Source: an uncultured Lachnospiraceae bacterium | GTDB lineage: Bacteria > Bacillota > Clostridia > Lachnospirales > Lachnospiraceae | Reading direction: 5' to 3' | Length of the DNA: 64,000 nucleotides | Assembly (NCBI GenBank): GCA_947176505.1 | Contig: CAMWQW010000016.1 | Coordinates: 1 to 64,000 of the forward strand | Shown here: piece after piece, positions 25,901 to 34,200 of the stretch | How the letters are laid out: each line of letters begins with the position of its first letter | Position numbering within the stretch: position 1 is the first letter of the stretch | Notes under the pieces: generated by a model | What the model was told of the DNA's origin: nothing | The model's database searches: none | Seen by the model: only the letters and a program-made list of their open reading frames with translations | Translations under genes and position numbers: made by a program

Positions 25901-27607
25901 ATGGATCACACAAATTATGCGGATTATGTGGAAACGTTGCAGCACTTGTCATTAGAGGAAATCCGAGCGGTATTGGAAGTCTTTCAGAAGGCTACGGATT
26001 CTTATATTTATATCATGGATTTGGACACAGACACATACATGACGACAAGCAAGATGCTTACGCGCTTTCCCTTTGACAATGTAGTGACCATGAATGCTAC
26101 ACCGGCATTACAGAAGATTATTTATCCCTCCGATTATCCCAAGGCGAAGGAAGACATTAGGAAGTGTGCTGCGGGAGAGCAAGAAACTCATAGTCTTGAG
26201 TACCGCTGGCTGGATGCAGATCGAAGGATTGTGTGGATTGACTGTAGAGGCACGGTTATCAAGGGAGCCGGCGGACACAGATTGTTAGTAGGAAGAGTGA
26301 CGGAGCTTGGTAAAGAAGCTAAGGCTGATAATATTACGGGATTGCGCAGAGAAGTCAGGTTTAAGTATGATACGGAAGAAATACTTCGCGACAGACCGGA
26401 AACAATCAAATACATGATGCGGATTGGCATCGATAATTTTAAGGAAATCAATGAGAAGGAAGGCGTGAAAGCGGGAGACAATGTGCTTCGTGAGTTGGCT
26501 GACTGCATTGTGGCATCGGTGGACCCGCGCGTGGATGTGTACCGACTGATGGCAGACGAATTTATGCTGGTGGATGCTGCGCCCACATCGGATAAGGATG
26601 CGAGGACGGTCTACGAGGAGATTAAGAGCAGGGTTACGGACACCGTGCGCCGAAAAGAGTACAGTTGCTTCTATACGATATCTGCAGGTATTATGCAGAA
26701 TGAGTTTGAGGATAGAAGTGCGGAGGAAATCCTGCGGCTGACAGAATTTGCCTTGAATGAAGCTAAGCGTAACGGCAGAAATCAGATGGCATTATTTGAT
26801 GCCGAAGTTTATAACGGATATCTGAGGAGACTGGATATCCGCAGACTGATGCGGCAGGATATTAATAATAATTTCAAGGGATTTCAAGTGTTTTATCAAC
26901 CGATTGTGTCGGCTCCGGAGTATAAGATAATCGGTGCGGAGGCGCTTCTTCGATGGAACTGTGAGAAGTATGGCAGCGTATCACCGGCGGTGTTTATTCC
27001 TATTTTAGAGGAAAGCGGACTGATTATTCCGGTAGGAAAGCATGTTTTGTGGCAGGCTGCCCGGACTTGCAAGAAGTGGAGAGAGATTCTCCCGGGATTC
27101 CATGTACATGTGAATCTGTCTTATGTTCAGATGCATAAGAGTGATTTGCTCGATGATGTGGACAGGTGTATTAAAGAGGTGGATATTCCTCCTGAGAGTC
27201 TTGTTCTGGAATTGACGGAGAGCGGATATATAGAAACAGATACCAGAATCATGGAATTGTTTAAACATCTGAAAGAGAAGAATATAGATTTGGCATTAGA
27301 CGATTTCGGAACAGGCTATTCCAATATGAGATATTTGAAGGAGATTGAGGCGAAGACGGTTAAGATAGACAGGAGCTTTGTTGTACAGGCGCTCCAAAAT
27401 GACCATGATTACAGTATTATCAAGCATATTATTGATATGGTTCACAGTCTGGGGTCTTCCGTCTGCATGGAAGGGATAGAAGAGGAAGACGAGCTGGATA
27501 AGATGATGAAGACGAAGCCGGATATGATACAAGGTTACTACTTCGGGAAACCGGCTCCTGCAGAGCAGTTTGAAGAGCGGTTCCTGCCGGTTACAGATTC
27601 TCTTTGA
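25901..27607 (+). CDS. c-di-GMP phosphodiesterase: PAS-like, degenerate GGDEF, EAL
   Basis: The protein has 568 residues. Residues 15-135 form a PAS-like sensor, 145-300 a GGDEF domain, and 315-560 an EAL domain. The GGDEF signature reads MADEF at 217-221, so the cyclase is probably inactive or only binds GTP. The EAL domain keeps its catalytic and metal residues: EALLRW at about 347, NLS, ELTES, DDFGTGYSN, KIDRSF, EGIE and QGYYFGKP. It is therefore likely an active phosphodiesterase that lowers c-di-GMP. The start at 25901 has GGGAG 8 nt upstream; an in-frame ATG at 25880 precedes the predicted transcription start. The 3' end overlaps the convergent regulator gene by 17 nt. No membrane helix is seen. 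Confidence 0.92.
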   Translation: MDHTNYADYVETLQHLSLEEIRAVLEVFQKATDSYIYIMDLDTDTYMTTSKMLTRFPFDNVVTMNATPALQKIIYPSDYPKAKEDIRKCAAGEQETHSLEYRWLDADRRIVWIDCRGTVIKGAGGHRLLVGRVTELGKEAKADNITGLRREVRFKYDTEEILRDRPETIKYMMRIGIDNFKEINEKEGVKAGDNVLRELADCIVASVDPRVDVYRLMADEFMLVDAAPTSDKDARTVYEEIKSRVTDTVRRKEYSCFYTISAGIMQNEFEDRSAEEILRLTEFALNEAKRNGRNQMALFDAEVYNGYLRRLDIRRLMRQDINNNFKGFQVFYQPIVSAPEYKIIGAEALLRWNCEKYGSVSPAVFIPILEESGLIIPVGKHVLWQAARTCKKWREILPGFHVHVNLSYVQMHKSDLLDDVDRCIKEVDIPPESLVLELTESGYIETDTRIMELFKHLKEKNIDLALDDFGTGYSNMRYLKEIEAKTVKIDRSFVVQALQNDHDYSIIKHIIDMVHSLGSSVCMEGIEEEDELDKMMKTKPDMIQGYYFGKPAPAEQFEERFLPVTDSL

Positions 27608-28607
27608 TGCGGATATCAATATCTACATAATCGTTTTCTACGGCGGGAAGTTCGCCGGTGGTCAGATAAGCAAACAGAATCGAGAGGGGTTTGGAACCTT
27701 GTAAAAAGGGCTGTTGACAGATTGTAGCTGAAATCAGCCCTCTTTTTATATACTCCCGGGTGGTGTTGACAATATCGTATGTGATGATAGTGATATTTTC
27801 GTGACGGTTGTTATTTATTACAGCCCGACAGCCGCCGTATACGCCTCCGGCGGTAAAATAGAGTGCATTAATCTCCGGATGACGTTCAAGGAGCGTGGTA
27901 GTCAATTGATAGCTCTCATCTTCGTCATCATAGGTGTTTATGGTATCTACGATCCGGATTCTGTCGTAAGGAGAGATTGCGTGACGGAATCCGGCAATAC
28001 GTTCAGTATGGCATAGAATATCGCGTGAACCTGATATGATCCCTACACGGACGATGCCGTGGGTCATTAAATGCATCAGACCGCCGGCGGTCTCTCCGGA
28101 GCGGTAGAAGTGGCTGCCTATATAGGCGATACGCTTTGAGTTTTCAATATCGGTATTTAACGTGACTACGGGGATTCCCATGTCATAGAGTTCATTGATT
28201 TTTTCGCGGACAGCGGTATCATTGTAAGGAGAGATTGCGAGTCCGTTGATTCCTTCGGAGATGAGTTCATCGATGGCGTTTAACTGCTGGCTTAAGCTGT
28301 AATCGGTCTGTCTTATGATGACGGAACAGTTGTAGTCTGACAATTCTTTGGCGCGCGTATGGACACCGGATAGGATATCGTCATAGAAAACTGTGCCGAG
28401 ACCGAGCAGAACAACGCCAAGCTTTAAATTTTTCTTGCGGGCAGCAAGAACAATACCGGCTTTATTTGGTTTGTAGTCGAGGCTTTGAACAATTTCAAGT
28501 ATTTTTTGTTCGGTTTGCGGATTGACAGAACCGCGATGGTTCAGTACACGGTCTACCGTGCCTCGGGATACGCCTGCAAGGGAAGCAATCTCTTTGATGG
28601 TTGCCAT
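27591..28607 (-). CDS. LacI family transcriptional regulator
   Basis: The protein has 338 residues. The N-terminal helix-turn-helix is clear (IKEIASLAGVSRGTVDRVLN at 4-23), followed by a hinge and a periplasmic-binding-protein-like sensor domain (about 60-330, starting KLGVVLLGLG). Such proteins bind palindromic operators and release them on binding a sugar. AAGGAG lies 8 nt before the ATG at 28607. The gene is divergent from the sugar operon at 28944, so that operon is the likely target. The sensor resembles those for monosaccharides, but the ligand is unknown. Confidence 0.93.
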   Translation of the reverse strand: MATIKEIASLAGVSRGTVDRVLNHRGSVNPQTEQKILEIVQSLDYKPNKAGIVLAARKKNLKLGVVLLGLGTVFYDDILSGVHTRAKELSDYNCSVIIRQTDYSLSQQLNAIDELISEGINGLAISPYNDTAVREKINELYDMGIPVVTLNTDIENSKRIAYIGSHFYRSGETAGGLMHLMTHGIVRVGIISGSRDILCHTERIAGFRHAISPYDRIRIVDTINTYDDEDESYQLTTTLLERHPEINALYFTAGGVYGGCRAVINNNRHENITIITYDIVNTTREYIKRGLISATICQQPFLQGSKPLSILFAYLTTGELPAVENDYVDIDIRIKENL

Positions 28608-28689
28608 GATGGGACTCCTTCTTCTGGTTTGTCTGGATTTCCGTAATATTCCGGTCAAGCTGAGATAAACGGACAAAACCATTTGAATA

Positions 28690-28718
28690 AGCGTAGCACA
28701 ACGGGGCACGCAAGTCAA
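28690..28718 (-). promoter_or_regulatory. Candidate promoter of the LacI-type regulator
   Basis: On the minus strand TTGACT (28713-28718) and TACGCT (28690-28695) are 17 nt apart, about 83 nt upstream of the start codon. Confidence 0.55.
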
Positions 28719-28869
28719 ATAATGTGGCGGAGACGTGGAAATAGACAATATCACGGGAGCCGTTTTGTGTATATTTCCGAAAATATATTATTATCTTGAT
28801 TTTATCATCATCAGAGACTATCATAAAATTAATATGTAGCGTGCACGGGCACGGTCATAAAACACGGGG

Positions 28870-28885
28870 ACAGTTCATAAACTGT
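28870..28885. promoter_or_regulatory. 16-bp palindrome, operator candidate for the sugar operon
   Basis: ACAGTT-CATA-AACTGT is a perfect inverted repeat 59 nt before the kinase start. A short palindrome CGTGCACG lies at 28840-28847. One of them may bind the divergent LacI-type regulator. The rest of the 336-nt gap (28608-28943) shows only the regulator's promoter. Confidence 0.45.
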
Positions 28886-28943
28886 TATTGTGTAGACAAG
28901 TTTTGGAGTGTAACAGAGAATTCAGATGGATTAGGAGGGCAAT

Positions 28944-30419
28944 ATGCTGTATATTGGAGTTGATTTGGGGACAAGCGCCGTTAAACTTCTGTTGATGGAG
29001 GGAAACGGTAAGATTGTGAATATTGTATCAAAGGAATATCCGCTTTATTTTCCGCATCCGGGATGGTCGGAACAGAAACCGGAAGATTGGTATGAACAGA
29101 GTATTGAGGGAATTAAGGAACTGATTGCAGATGTGGATAAGAGCCAGATCGCAGGGATTAGTTTCGGCGGGCAGATGCATGGTCTTGTCATTCTGGATGA
29201 GAATGACGAAGTCATAAGACCGGCTATCTTGTGGAATGACGGAAGAACGACAGAGGAATGCGATTATTTGAATAATGTAATCGGCAAGGAGAAACTTTCG
29301 GCTTACACGGCAAATATTTCATTCACGGGATTTACCGCGCCGAAGGTGCTCTGGGTGAAGAACAAAGAGCCGGAGAACTTTGACAGAATCAAGAAGATTA
29401 TGCTCCCGAAAGATTATATTGCGTACAAACTGACGGGAGTTCATTGTACGGACGTATCGGACGCATCAGGGATGCTTTTGTTTGATGTCAAGAATCGCTG
29501 CTGGTCCAAGGAGATGTGCGAGATATGCGGAGTGAAAGAAGAGCAGCTTGCCAAGGTATATGAGAGCTATGATACAGTCGGAACGGTGCTTCCCGAGATT
29601 GCACAAGAGCTGGGAATCCCGGCAACAGTTAAGGTTGCCGCGGGCGGCGGAGACAATGCGGCGGCGGCTGTAGGAACGGGTACGGTCGGAGACGGTATGT
29701 GCAATATTTCCTTGGGCACAAGCGGGACAATCTTTATCTCTTCCGACAAATTTGGTGTGGATAAATATAATGCATTGCATGCTTTTGCCCACGCAGACGG
29801 ACACTATCACCTGATGGGCTGCATGTTGAGTGCAGCGTCCTGCAATAAATGGTGGATGGATGAAATCATCGGCACAACAGATTACGCGGGCGAGCAGAAA
29901 GATATTACGGATGACAAACTGGGAGAAAATCATGTGTATTTCCTGCCGTATTTGATGGGAGAGCGTTCTCCTCATAATGATCCGAATGCCAGAGGGACTT
30001 TTATCGGTATGACGATGGACACGACCAGAACCGATATGACACAGGCGGTTTTGGAGGGTGTAGCTTTTGCACTGCGTGACTCTTTGGAGGTGGCGAAATC
30101 ACTTGGAATTAAGATAGAGAGAACAAAGATATGCGGAGGCGGCGCCAAGAGTCCGCTCTGGAAGAAGATGATTGCCAATATCATGAACTTGAAGGTGGAT
30201 GTCATTGAGAGTGAGGAAGGTCCCGCAATGGGCGGCGCTATGCTTGCGGCGGTTGCCTGCGGTGAGTACGATAACGTAGAAGAGGCAGCAGCAAAGATTG
30301 TTAAGATTGTGGACACAGTGGAACCGGAAGCGGAACTTGTAGCAAAATATGAGACGAGGTATCAGCAGTTTAAGCAGATTTACCCGGCATGTAAGGCATT
30401 GTTTGAAAGTATAAAGTAG
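28944..30419 (+). CDS. xylB: FGGY carbohydrate kinase, xylulokinase-like
   Basis: The protein has 491 residues and phosphorylates a ketose with ATP. It starts with the phosphate loop GVDLGTSAVK and has the sugar-site motif GQMHGLV near residue 77 that is typical of D-xylulose kinases. It also has WNDGRTTEE near 96 and the C-terminal ATP-site ICGGGAKSPLW near 396. The length matches XylB. AGGAGG precedes the start. Because the following genes are DUF4867 and an L-fucose-isomerase-like gene rather than xylose isomerase, the true substrate may be another ketose such as L-fuculose, D-ribulose or D-tagatose. The gene symbol is the best family name, not a proven role. Confidence 0.85.
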   Translation: MLYIGVDLGTSAVKLLLMEGNGKIVNIVSKEYPLYFPHPGWSEQKPEDWYEQSIEGIKELIADVDKSQIAGISFGGQMHGLVILDENDEVIRPAILWNDGRTTEECDYLNNVIGKEKLSAYTANISFTGFTAPKVLWVKNKEPENFDRIKKIMLPKDYIAYKLTGVHCTDVSDASGMLLFDVKNRCWSKEMCEICGVKEEQLAKVYESYDTVGTVLPEIAQELGIPATVKVAAGGGDNAAAAVGTGTVGDGMCNISLGTSGTIFISSDKFGVDKYNALHAFAHADGHYHLMGCMLSAASCNKWWMDEIIGTTDYAGEQKDITDDKLGENHVYFLPYLMGERSPHNDPNARGTFIGMTMDTTRTDMTQAVLEGVAFALRDSLEVAKSLGIKIERTKICGGGAKSPLWKKMIANIMNLKVDVIESEEGPAMGGAMLAAVACGEYDNVEEAAAKIVKIVDTVEPEAELVAKYETRYQQFKQIYPACKALFESIK

Positions 30420-30435
30420 GAAGGAGAGGTTACCA

Positions 30436-31059
30436 ATGGAGATTAAGAAAATTACTGACCCTGCATTTCGTAAATATGGCAGGGTAGTGCAGGGAATCGA
30501 CTTTAGTGATTTGGTGGAAGCGATCAAGAAAGAGACCCCTTTGCCGGATGGCGTTGCATACGAGCCGTCTATTCAGGCTTTGGAGGCAACGGCGGGTGCA
30601 AAAGAATTACAGAAGAAGACATACGGCGAACTGCCAATCGAGGTGGGCTATTGCAATGGGCACAACTATAAGTTGAATGCAATAGAGTATCACAGAAGTT
30701 CCGAGATAAACGTTGCGGCAACGGACGCAGTATTGATTGTCGGTATGCAGCAGGATATTACCGACGATTTCACTTACGACACGTCGCTGATGGAGGCTTT
30801 TTTGGTACCTGAAGGTACGGCGGTGGAAATCTATGCGACAACGCTTCATTATGCGCCCTGCAGCGCGAATGAGGGCGGTTTCAAGGTGGGAATTGTTCTT
30901 CCGCAAGGAACGAACTATCCGTTGGAAGAAGAACATACAGGCTGGGAAGACGCGCTGATTACCGCGAAGAACAAATGGCTGATCGGTCATGCGGAAGGTG
31001 GGCTGGATGCAGGCGCGCACATCGGACTTGTGGGTAAGAATCTGGATATTAGAGAGTAA
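30436..31059 (+). CDS. DUF4867 family protein, cupin-like
   Basis: The protein has 207 residues and is soluble, with no signal peptide. I recognise it as the DUF4867 type found next to sugar isomerase and kinase genes in Firmicutes. The central part has a cupin-like metal-site pattern: His76, Glu84, His86 and Glu90 in the segment GHNYKLNAIEYHRSSE, then PEGTAVEIY near 125-133 and His138. This suggests a small-molecule isomerase, epimerase or mutarotase acting on the same sugar as its neighbours. GGAG lies just before the start and the gap to the kinase gene is 16 nt. The function is not known. Confidence 0.8.
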   Translation: MEIKKITDPAFRKYGRVVQGIDFSDLVEAIKKETPLPDGVAYEPSIQALEATAGAKELQKKTYGELPIEVGYCNGHNYKLNAIEYHRSSEINVAATDAVLIVGMQQDITDDFTYDTSLMEAFLVPEGTAVEIYATTLHYAPCSANEGGFKVGIVLPQGTNYPLEEEHTGWEDALITAKNKWLIGHAEGGLDAGAHIGLVGKNLDIRE

Positions 31060-31096
31060 AAATACCGGCAGCACCGGTTAAAGGAGGATAAACAAC

Positions 31097-32581
31097 ATGA
31101 ATAATTTACCGAAAGTAAAAATTGGTATTGTGGCTGTAAGCCGTGACTGTTTCCCGGCATCTCTTGCGGTGAACAGAAGAAAAGCCTTGGTGGAAGCATA
31201 CAAGGCAAAATATGACGCAGCAGACATCTATGAGTGTCCTGTCTGCATTATCGAGAGTGAGATTGATATGGTGAATGCTCTCAAAGATATTAAAGATAAC
31301 GGATGTAATGCACTCTGTGTATATCTCGGAAACTTCGGACCGGAAATTTCAGAGACATTGCTGGCTAAGCATTTTGAAGGACCTAAGATGTTTGTGGCAG
31401 CGGCAGAGGAGTCTCAGGGCGATTTGATTCAGGGACGTGGAGATGCTTACTGCGGTATGTTAAATGCAAGCTACAACTTGAAGCTTCGCAACGTGAGAGC
31501 ATATATTCCGGAGTATCCTGTAGGCGACGCAGAGGATTGCGCGGATATGATTCATGAGTTTATTCCGATTGCTCGTGCAGTTGCAGCGTTGTCCAGCTTA
31601 AAGATTATCTCTTTCGGTCCCAGACCGCTCAACTTCCTTGCATGTAATGCGCCGATTAAGCAGTTATACAACTTAGGTGTTGAGATTGAGGAGAACTCAG
31701 AGCTTGACTTGTTTGAAGCTTTCAATAAGCACGAGAATGATCCCCGTATTCCGGACGTTGTGAAGGATATGGAGGAAGAGCTCGGTGACGGCAACAACAA
31801 ACCGACCATCCTTCCGAAACTGGCTCAGTACGAGCTGACATTGCTTGACTGGATTGAAGAGCATAAGGGATATCGTGAGTACGTTGCAATTGCCGGTAAA
31901 TGCTGGCCTGCATTCCAGACACAGTTCGGCTTCGTTCCCTGCTATGTGAACAGCCGTCTGACAGGAAGAGGTATTCCGGTATCTTGTGAAGTTGATATTT
32001 ACGGATGTTTGAGTGAGTTTATCGGTGAGGCAGTCAGCGACGATATCGTAACACTGCTTGATATCAATAACTCCGTGCCGAAGGATATGTACAAAGAGTC
32101 TATCGAAGGCAAGTTTGATTATAAGTTTACGGATACATTTATGGGCTTCCATTGCGGTAATACATGTTCCAAGAAGCTGTCCAAGCACAGCATGGAATAT
32201 CAGATGATTATGGCGAGAGCGCTTCCGGAGGAAGTGACACAGGGTACATTGGAAGGAGATATCGTTCCCGGCGATATCACATTCTATCGTCTGCAGAGCA
32301 CTGCCGACAATATTCTGCGCGCATATGTGGCAGAAGGCGAGATTCTTCCGGTGGCAACAAAATCCTTCGGTGGTATCGGTGTATTCGCGATTCCTGAGAT
32401 GGGAAGATTCTACCGTCATGTGCTCATTGAGAAGAATTATCCTCATCACGGCGCAGTTGCGTTCGGTCATTACGGCAAGGCATTATTCGAAGTATTTAAG
32501 TATATCGGCGTAGATGTGAGTGAAATCGGTTACAATCAACCTAAGAGCTTACCGTACCCGACAGAGAATCCTTTCGCGTAA
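31097..32581 (+). CDS. L-fucose isomerase-like protein
   Basis: Family members convert an aldose such as L-fucose or D-arabinose to its ketose with a divalent metal. The protein has 494 residues, about 100 shorter than E. coli FucI, so it belongs to the shorter L-fucose/L-arabinose isomerase-related group. Candidate metal ligands line up: Glu298 in VSCEVDIYG, Asp322 in LLDINN, and one of His450/451/458 in YPHHGAVAFGHYG. AGGAGG precedes the start. With the kinase and the DUF4867 gene it forms a three-gene operon ended by a terminator. No fuculose aldolase or fucose transporter is present, so the substrate remains open. Confidence 0.87.
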   Translation: MNNLPKVKIGIVAVSRDCFPASLAVNRRKALVEAYKAKYDAADIYECPVCIIESEIDMVNALKDIKDNGCNALCVYLGNFGPEISETLLAKHFEGPKMFVAAAEESQGDLIQGRGDAYCGMLNASYNLKLRNVRAYIPEYPVGDAEDCADMIHEFIPIARAVAALSSLKIISFGPRPLNFLACNAPIKQLYNLGVEIEENSELDLFEAFNKHENDPRIPDVVKDMEEELGDGNNKPTILPKLAQYELTLLDWIEEHKGYREYVAIAGKCWPAFQTQFGFVPCYVNSRLTGRGIPVSCEVDIYGCLSEFIGEAVSDDIVTLLDINNSVPKDMYKESIEGKFDYKFTDTFMGFHCGNTCSKKLSKHSMEYQMIMARALPEEVTQGTLEGDIVPGDITFYRLQSTADNILRAYVAEGEILPVATKSFGGIGVFAIPEMGRFYRHVLIEKNYPHHGAVAFGHYGKALFEVFKYIGVDVSEIGYNQPKSLPYPTENPFA

Positions 32582-32609
32582 TAAGATACAAATAAAGAAA
32601 TAAAAAATG

Positions 32610-32635
32610 AAAGGGCTGCAATCATGCAGCCCTTT
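32610..32635 (+). terminator. Rho-independent terminator of the sugar operon
   Basis: A perfect 11-bp stem AAAGGGCTGCA / TGCAGCCCTTT with a 4-nt loop, 29 nt after the stop codon. Confidence 0.9.
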
Positions 32636-32705
32636 GTTACTGTATTCCGAGTTTGCAAAATCCTAAAAGAGTAAATCATCCAAGGAGAATGCAAAGCAAA
32701 TACCC

Positions 32706-32770
32706 CGAGTTTGCGAGATGCGCAGCATCTCATAAGCAATATCTCGCAATTGAGCTACGCTCAATTTTTT
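32706..32770 (+). repeat. Dispersed two-hairpin element, copy B, with terminator-like end
   Basis: Anchor CGAGTTTGC (32706-32714), hairpin GAGATG-loop-CATCTC (32715-32731), ATCTCG (32741-32746), then hairpin AATTGAGC-tac-GCTCAATT (32748-32766) running into six T residues. The second hairpin would terminate plus-strand transcription. Its T-run overlaps the stop codon of the minus-strand gene. A lone CGAGTTTGC fragment sits at 32647-32655. Confidence 0.78.
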
Positions 32771-33998
32771 ACAGGACCGTATCAACTGTGGAACCGGTAT
32801 TTGCTGTGTTGTAGCTTCCCTGACTCGTATAAGTCTGGGTCGAGAGAGATTTGCCTTGTGTAGCATAGCGGTAAATCTGATTAACCCTGTCTGTCATCTT
32901 CTCAGCAAAAGAATATGCACCTGTAAACAGATTCTTTACATTGCTCATATCGGATTCTTTGAATTTATCTTCGTCAATGGTCAGAGTCTTATCAGAGTTG
33001 ACTGTAACGCCCATTCTGGAGAAAGCGCTCTTGTTGCCGTTCACGAGAGTCTTTAAATAGTCAGCTTGCTTGATGACATTAGAATTCTCGCTATCTTTTG
33101 TCTTCTTGATAAGGTCATTGTAATCTTTAACTAATGCAGAGAACAAATTGTATGCGCTGTCTTTATCATCATTGCTGATTGCTGAGGCACCAAGTTTCTC
33201 AATGGATCTGTAAAGTGCGCTTGCAGCGGTTGCCGAAGCAGAATCTTTTGCCGTCTTGGAAGTATCTTTGTCGGAAGAGGAGCTGTCCGTCTTGTCGGTT
33301 GAGGAAGTGCTTCCCATGCTGCCGGCATATTTTGCTTTGGAAGAAGTAACGCTTTCACCTTCACCGGCAAGGCGATAAATCTTACTTGCTCTGTCAGCCG
33401 ATTTGTCTGCAAAAGAACCAAGACCTTTGAAAAGAGTCATCATCGTAGGAACATTGGTAGCACCTGTTTTCTCGTTTACTTTTCTGAACGTATCTTCATC
33501 GATGGATAAAGTACGGTCGGAATTCATTGTAATTCCGATTTTAGCAAACAACTTGTAATTCTGATAAGTATAATCATTCAGAGCATCCGCCTGAGCTTTA
33601 ACCTCACTGCTCTTGCTCTTAGAAGCGGTTTTGATCAAGGAGTTGTAATCTTTGACAAATGCCGATACCTTGTCATACAATTCGTCCATGTTGTCTGCGC
33701 TGTAATCAAGACTGTTCATTCCGGTGGCAGTCTCATAAAATTTCCTAGCCGCACTGGCTGACGCAGCGTCCGCAGCCTTGTTCTTGGAATCGGTCTTGGA
33801 AGAACCGTCGGTTTCTTCTTCCTTTTTTACCTTAGCATAGTAAGATTTCATCATCTTGCCGTAGCTGCCGTTTTTGATGGAAGCATAATCTGCCAATAAA
33901 GAAGACATACCGTCTCCCGAACCGGAACTTCCGCCGCCCAATAAGGCTGAATAAGTGTCTGTCATACCTGAATTGAAACCGTTTAAACTAATTCCCAT
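32769..33998 (-). CDS. FliD C-domain-like protein with an internal duplication
   Basis: The protein has 409 residues, rich in Ser, Asp, Lys and Ala, with no clear signal peptide. Two halves align with each other: about 75-225 and about 260-395. Each half has the same order of segments: an AA..(F/L)Y start, FVKDYN or LVKDYN, a KAQADAL or KQADYLK segment, GITMNSDRTLSIDED or GVTVNSDKTLTIDED, and a final IYR(L/Y)A. That last block (glycine, strand, DxTLxIDE) is the hallmark of the FliD/hook-associated protein 2 C-terminal region. The FliD N-terminal domain is missing and no other flagellar gene is in the window. GGAGGG lies 7 nt before the ATG at 33998. It may be a secreted or surface filament-cap-like protein; the role is unknown. 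Confidence 0.7.
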   Translation of the reverse strand: MGISLNGFNSGMTDTYSALLGGGSSGSGDGMSSLLADYASIKNGSYGKMMKSYYAKVKKEEETDGSSKTDSKNKAADAASASAARKFYETATGMNSLDYSADNMDELYDKVSAFVKDYNSLIKTASKSKSSEVKAQADALNDYTYQNYKLFAKIGITMNSDRTLSIDEDTFRKVNEKTGATNVPTMMTLFKGLGSFADKSADRASKIYRLAGEGESVTSSKAKYAGSMGSTSSTDKTDSSSSDKDTSKTAKDSASATAASALYRSIEKLGASAISNDDKDSAYNLFSALVKDYNDLIKKTKDSENSNVIKQADYLKTLVNGNKSAFSRMGVTVNSDKTLTIDEDKFKESDMSNVKNLFTGAYSFAEKMTDRVNQIYRYATQGKSLSTQTYTSQGSYNTANTGSTVDTVL

Positions 33999-34200
33999 TT
34001 GATATCCCTCCATGTTTGTGAAATCACGACTTCCCTGTCTCATGTATTGTGTCAGTATGCTTTCGTAGCCAGCGTGTTTCCGGCACATGAAAACATAGAT
34101 ATTCTTATATATATTATCTCGGCATTTATGTTGATTTGTAAAGAGGATAAATCCAAATTTTTCAAAATTTTATAACATTTTTTATACCGTTTACAACAAG

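Noticed and set aside
28495..28824. Open frame overlapping the start of the LacI-type gene and the frame extending it upstream
   Set aside because: The HTH begins right after the ATG at 28607, which has AAGGAG; the upstream part covers the promoter.
31697..32470. Long minus-strand frame opposite the isomerase gene
   Set aside because: The sense frame keeps conserved metal ligands and a ribosome site; the antisense frame has neither.
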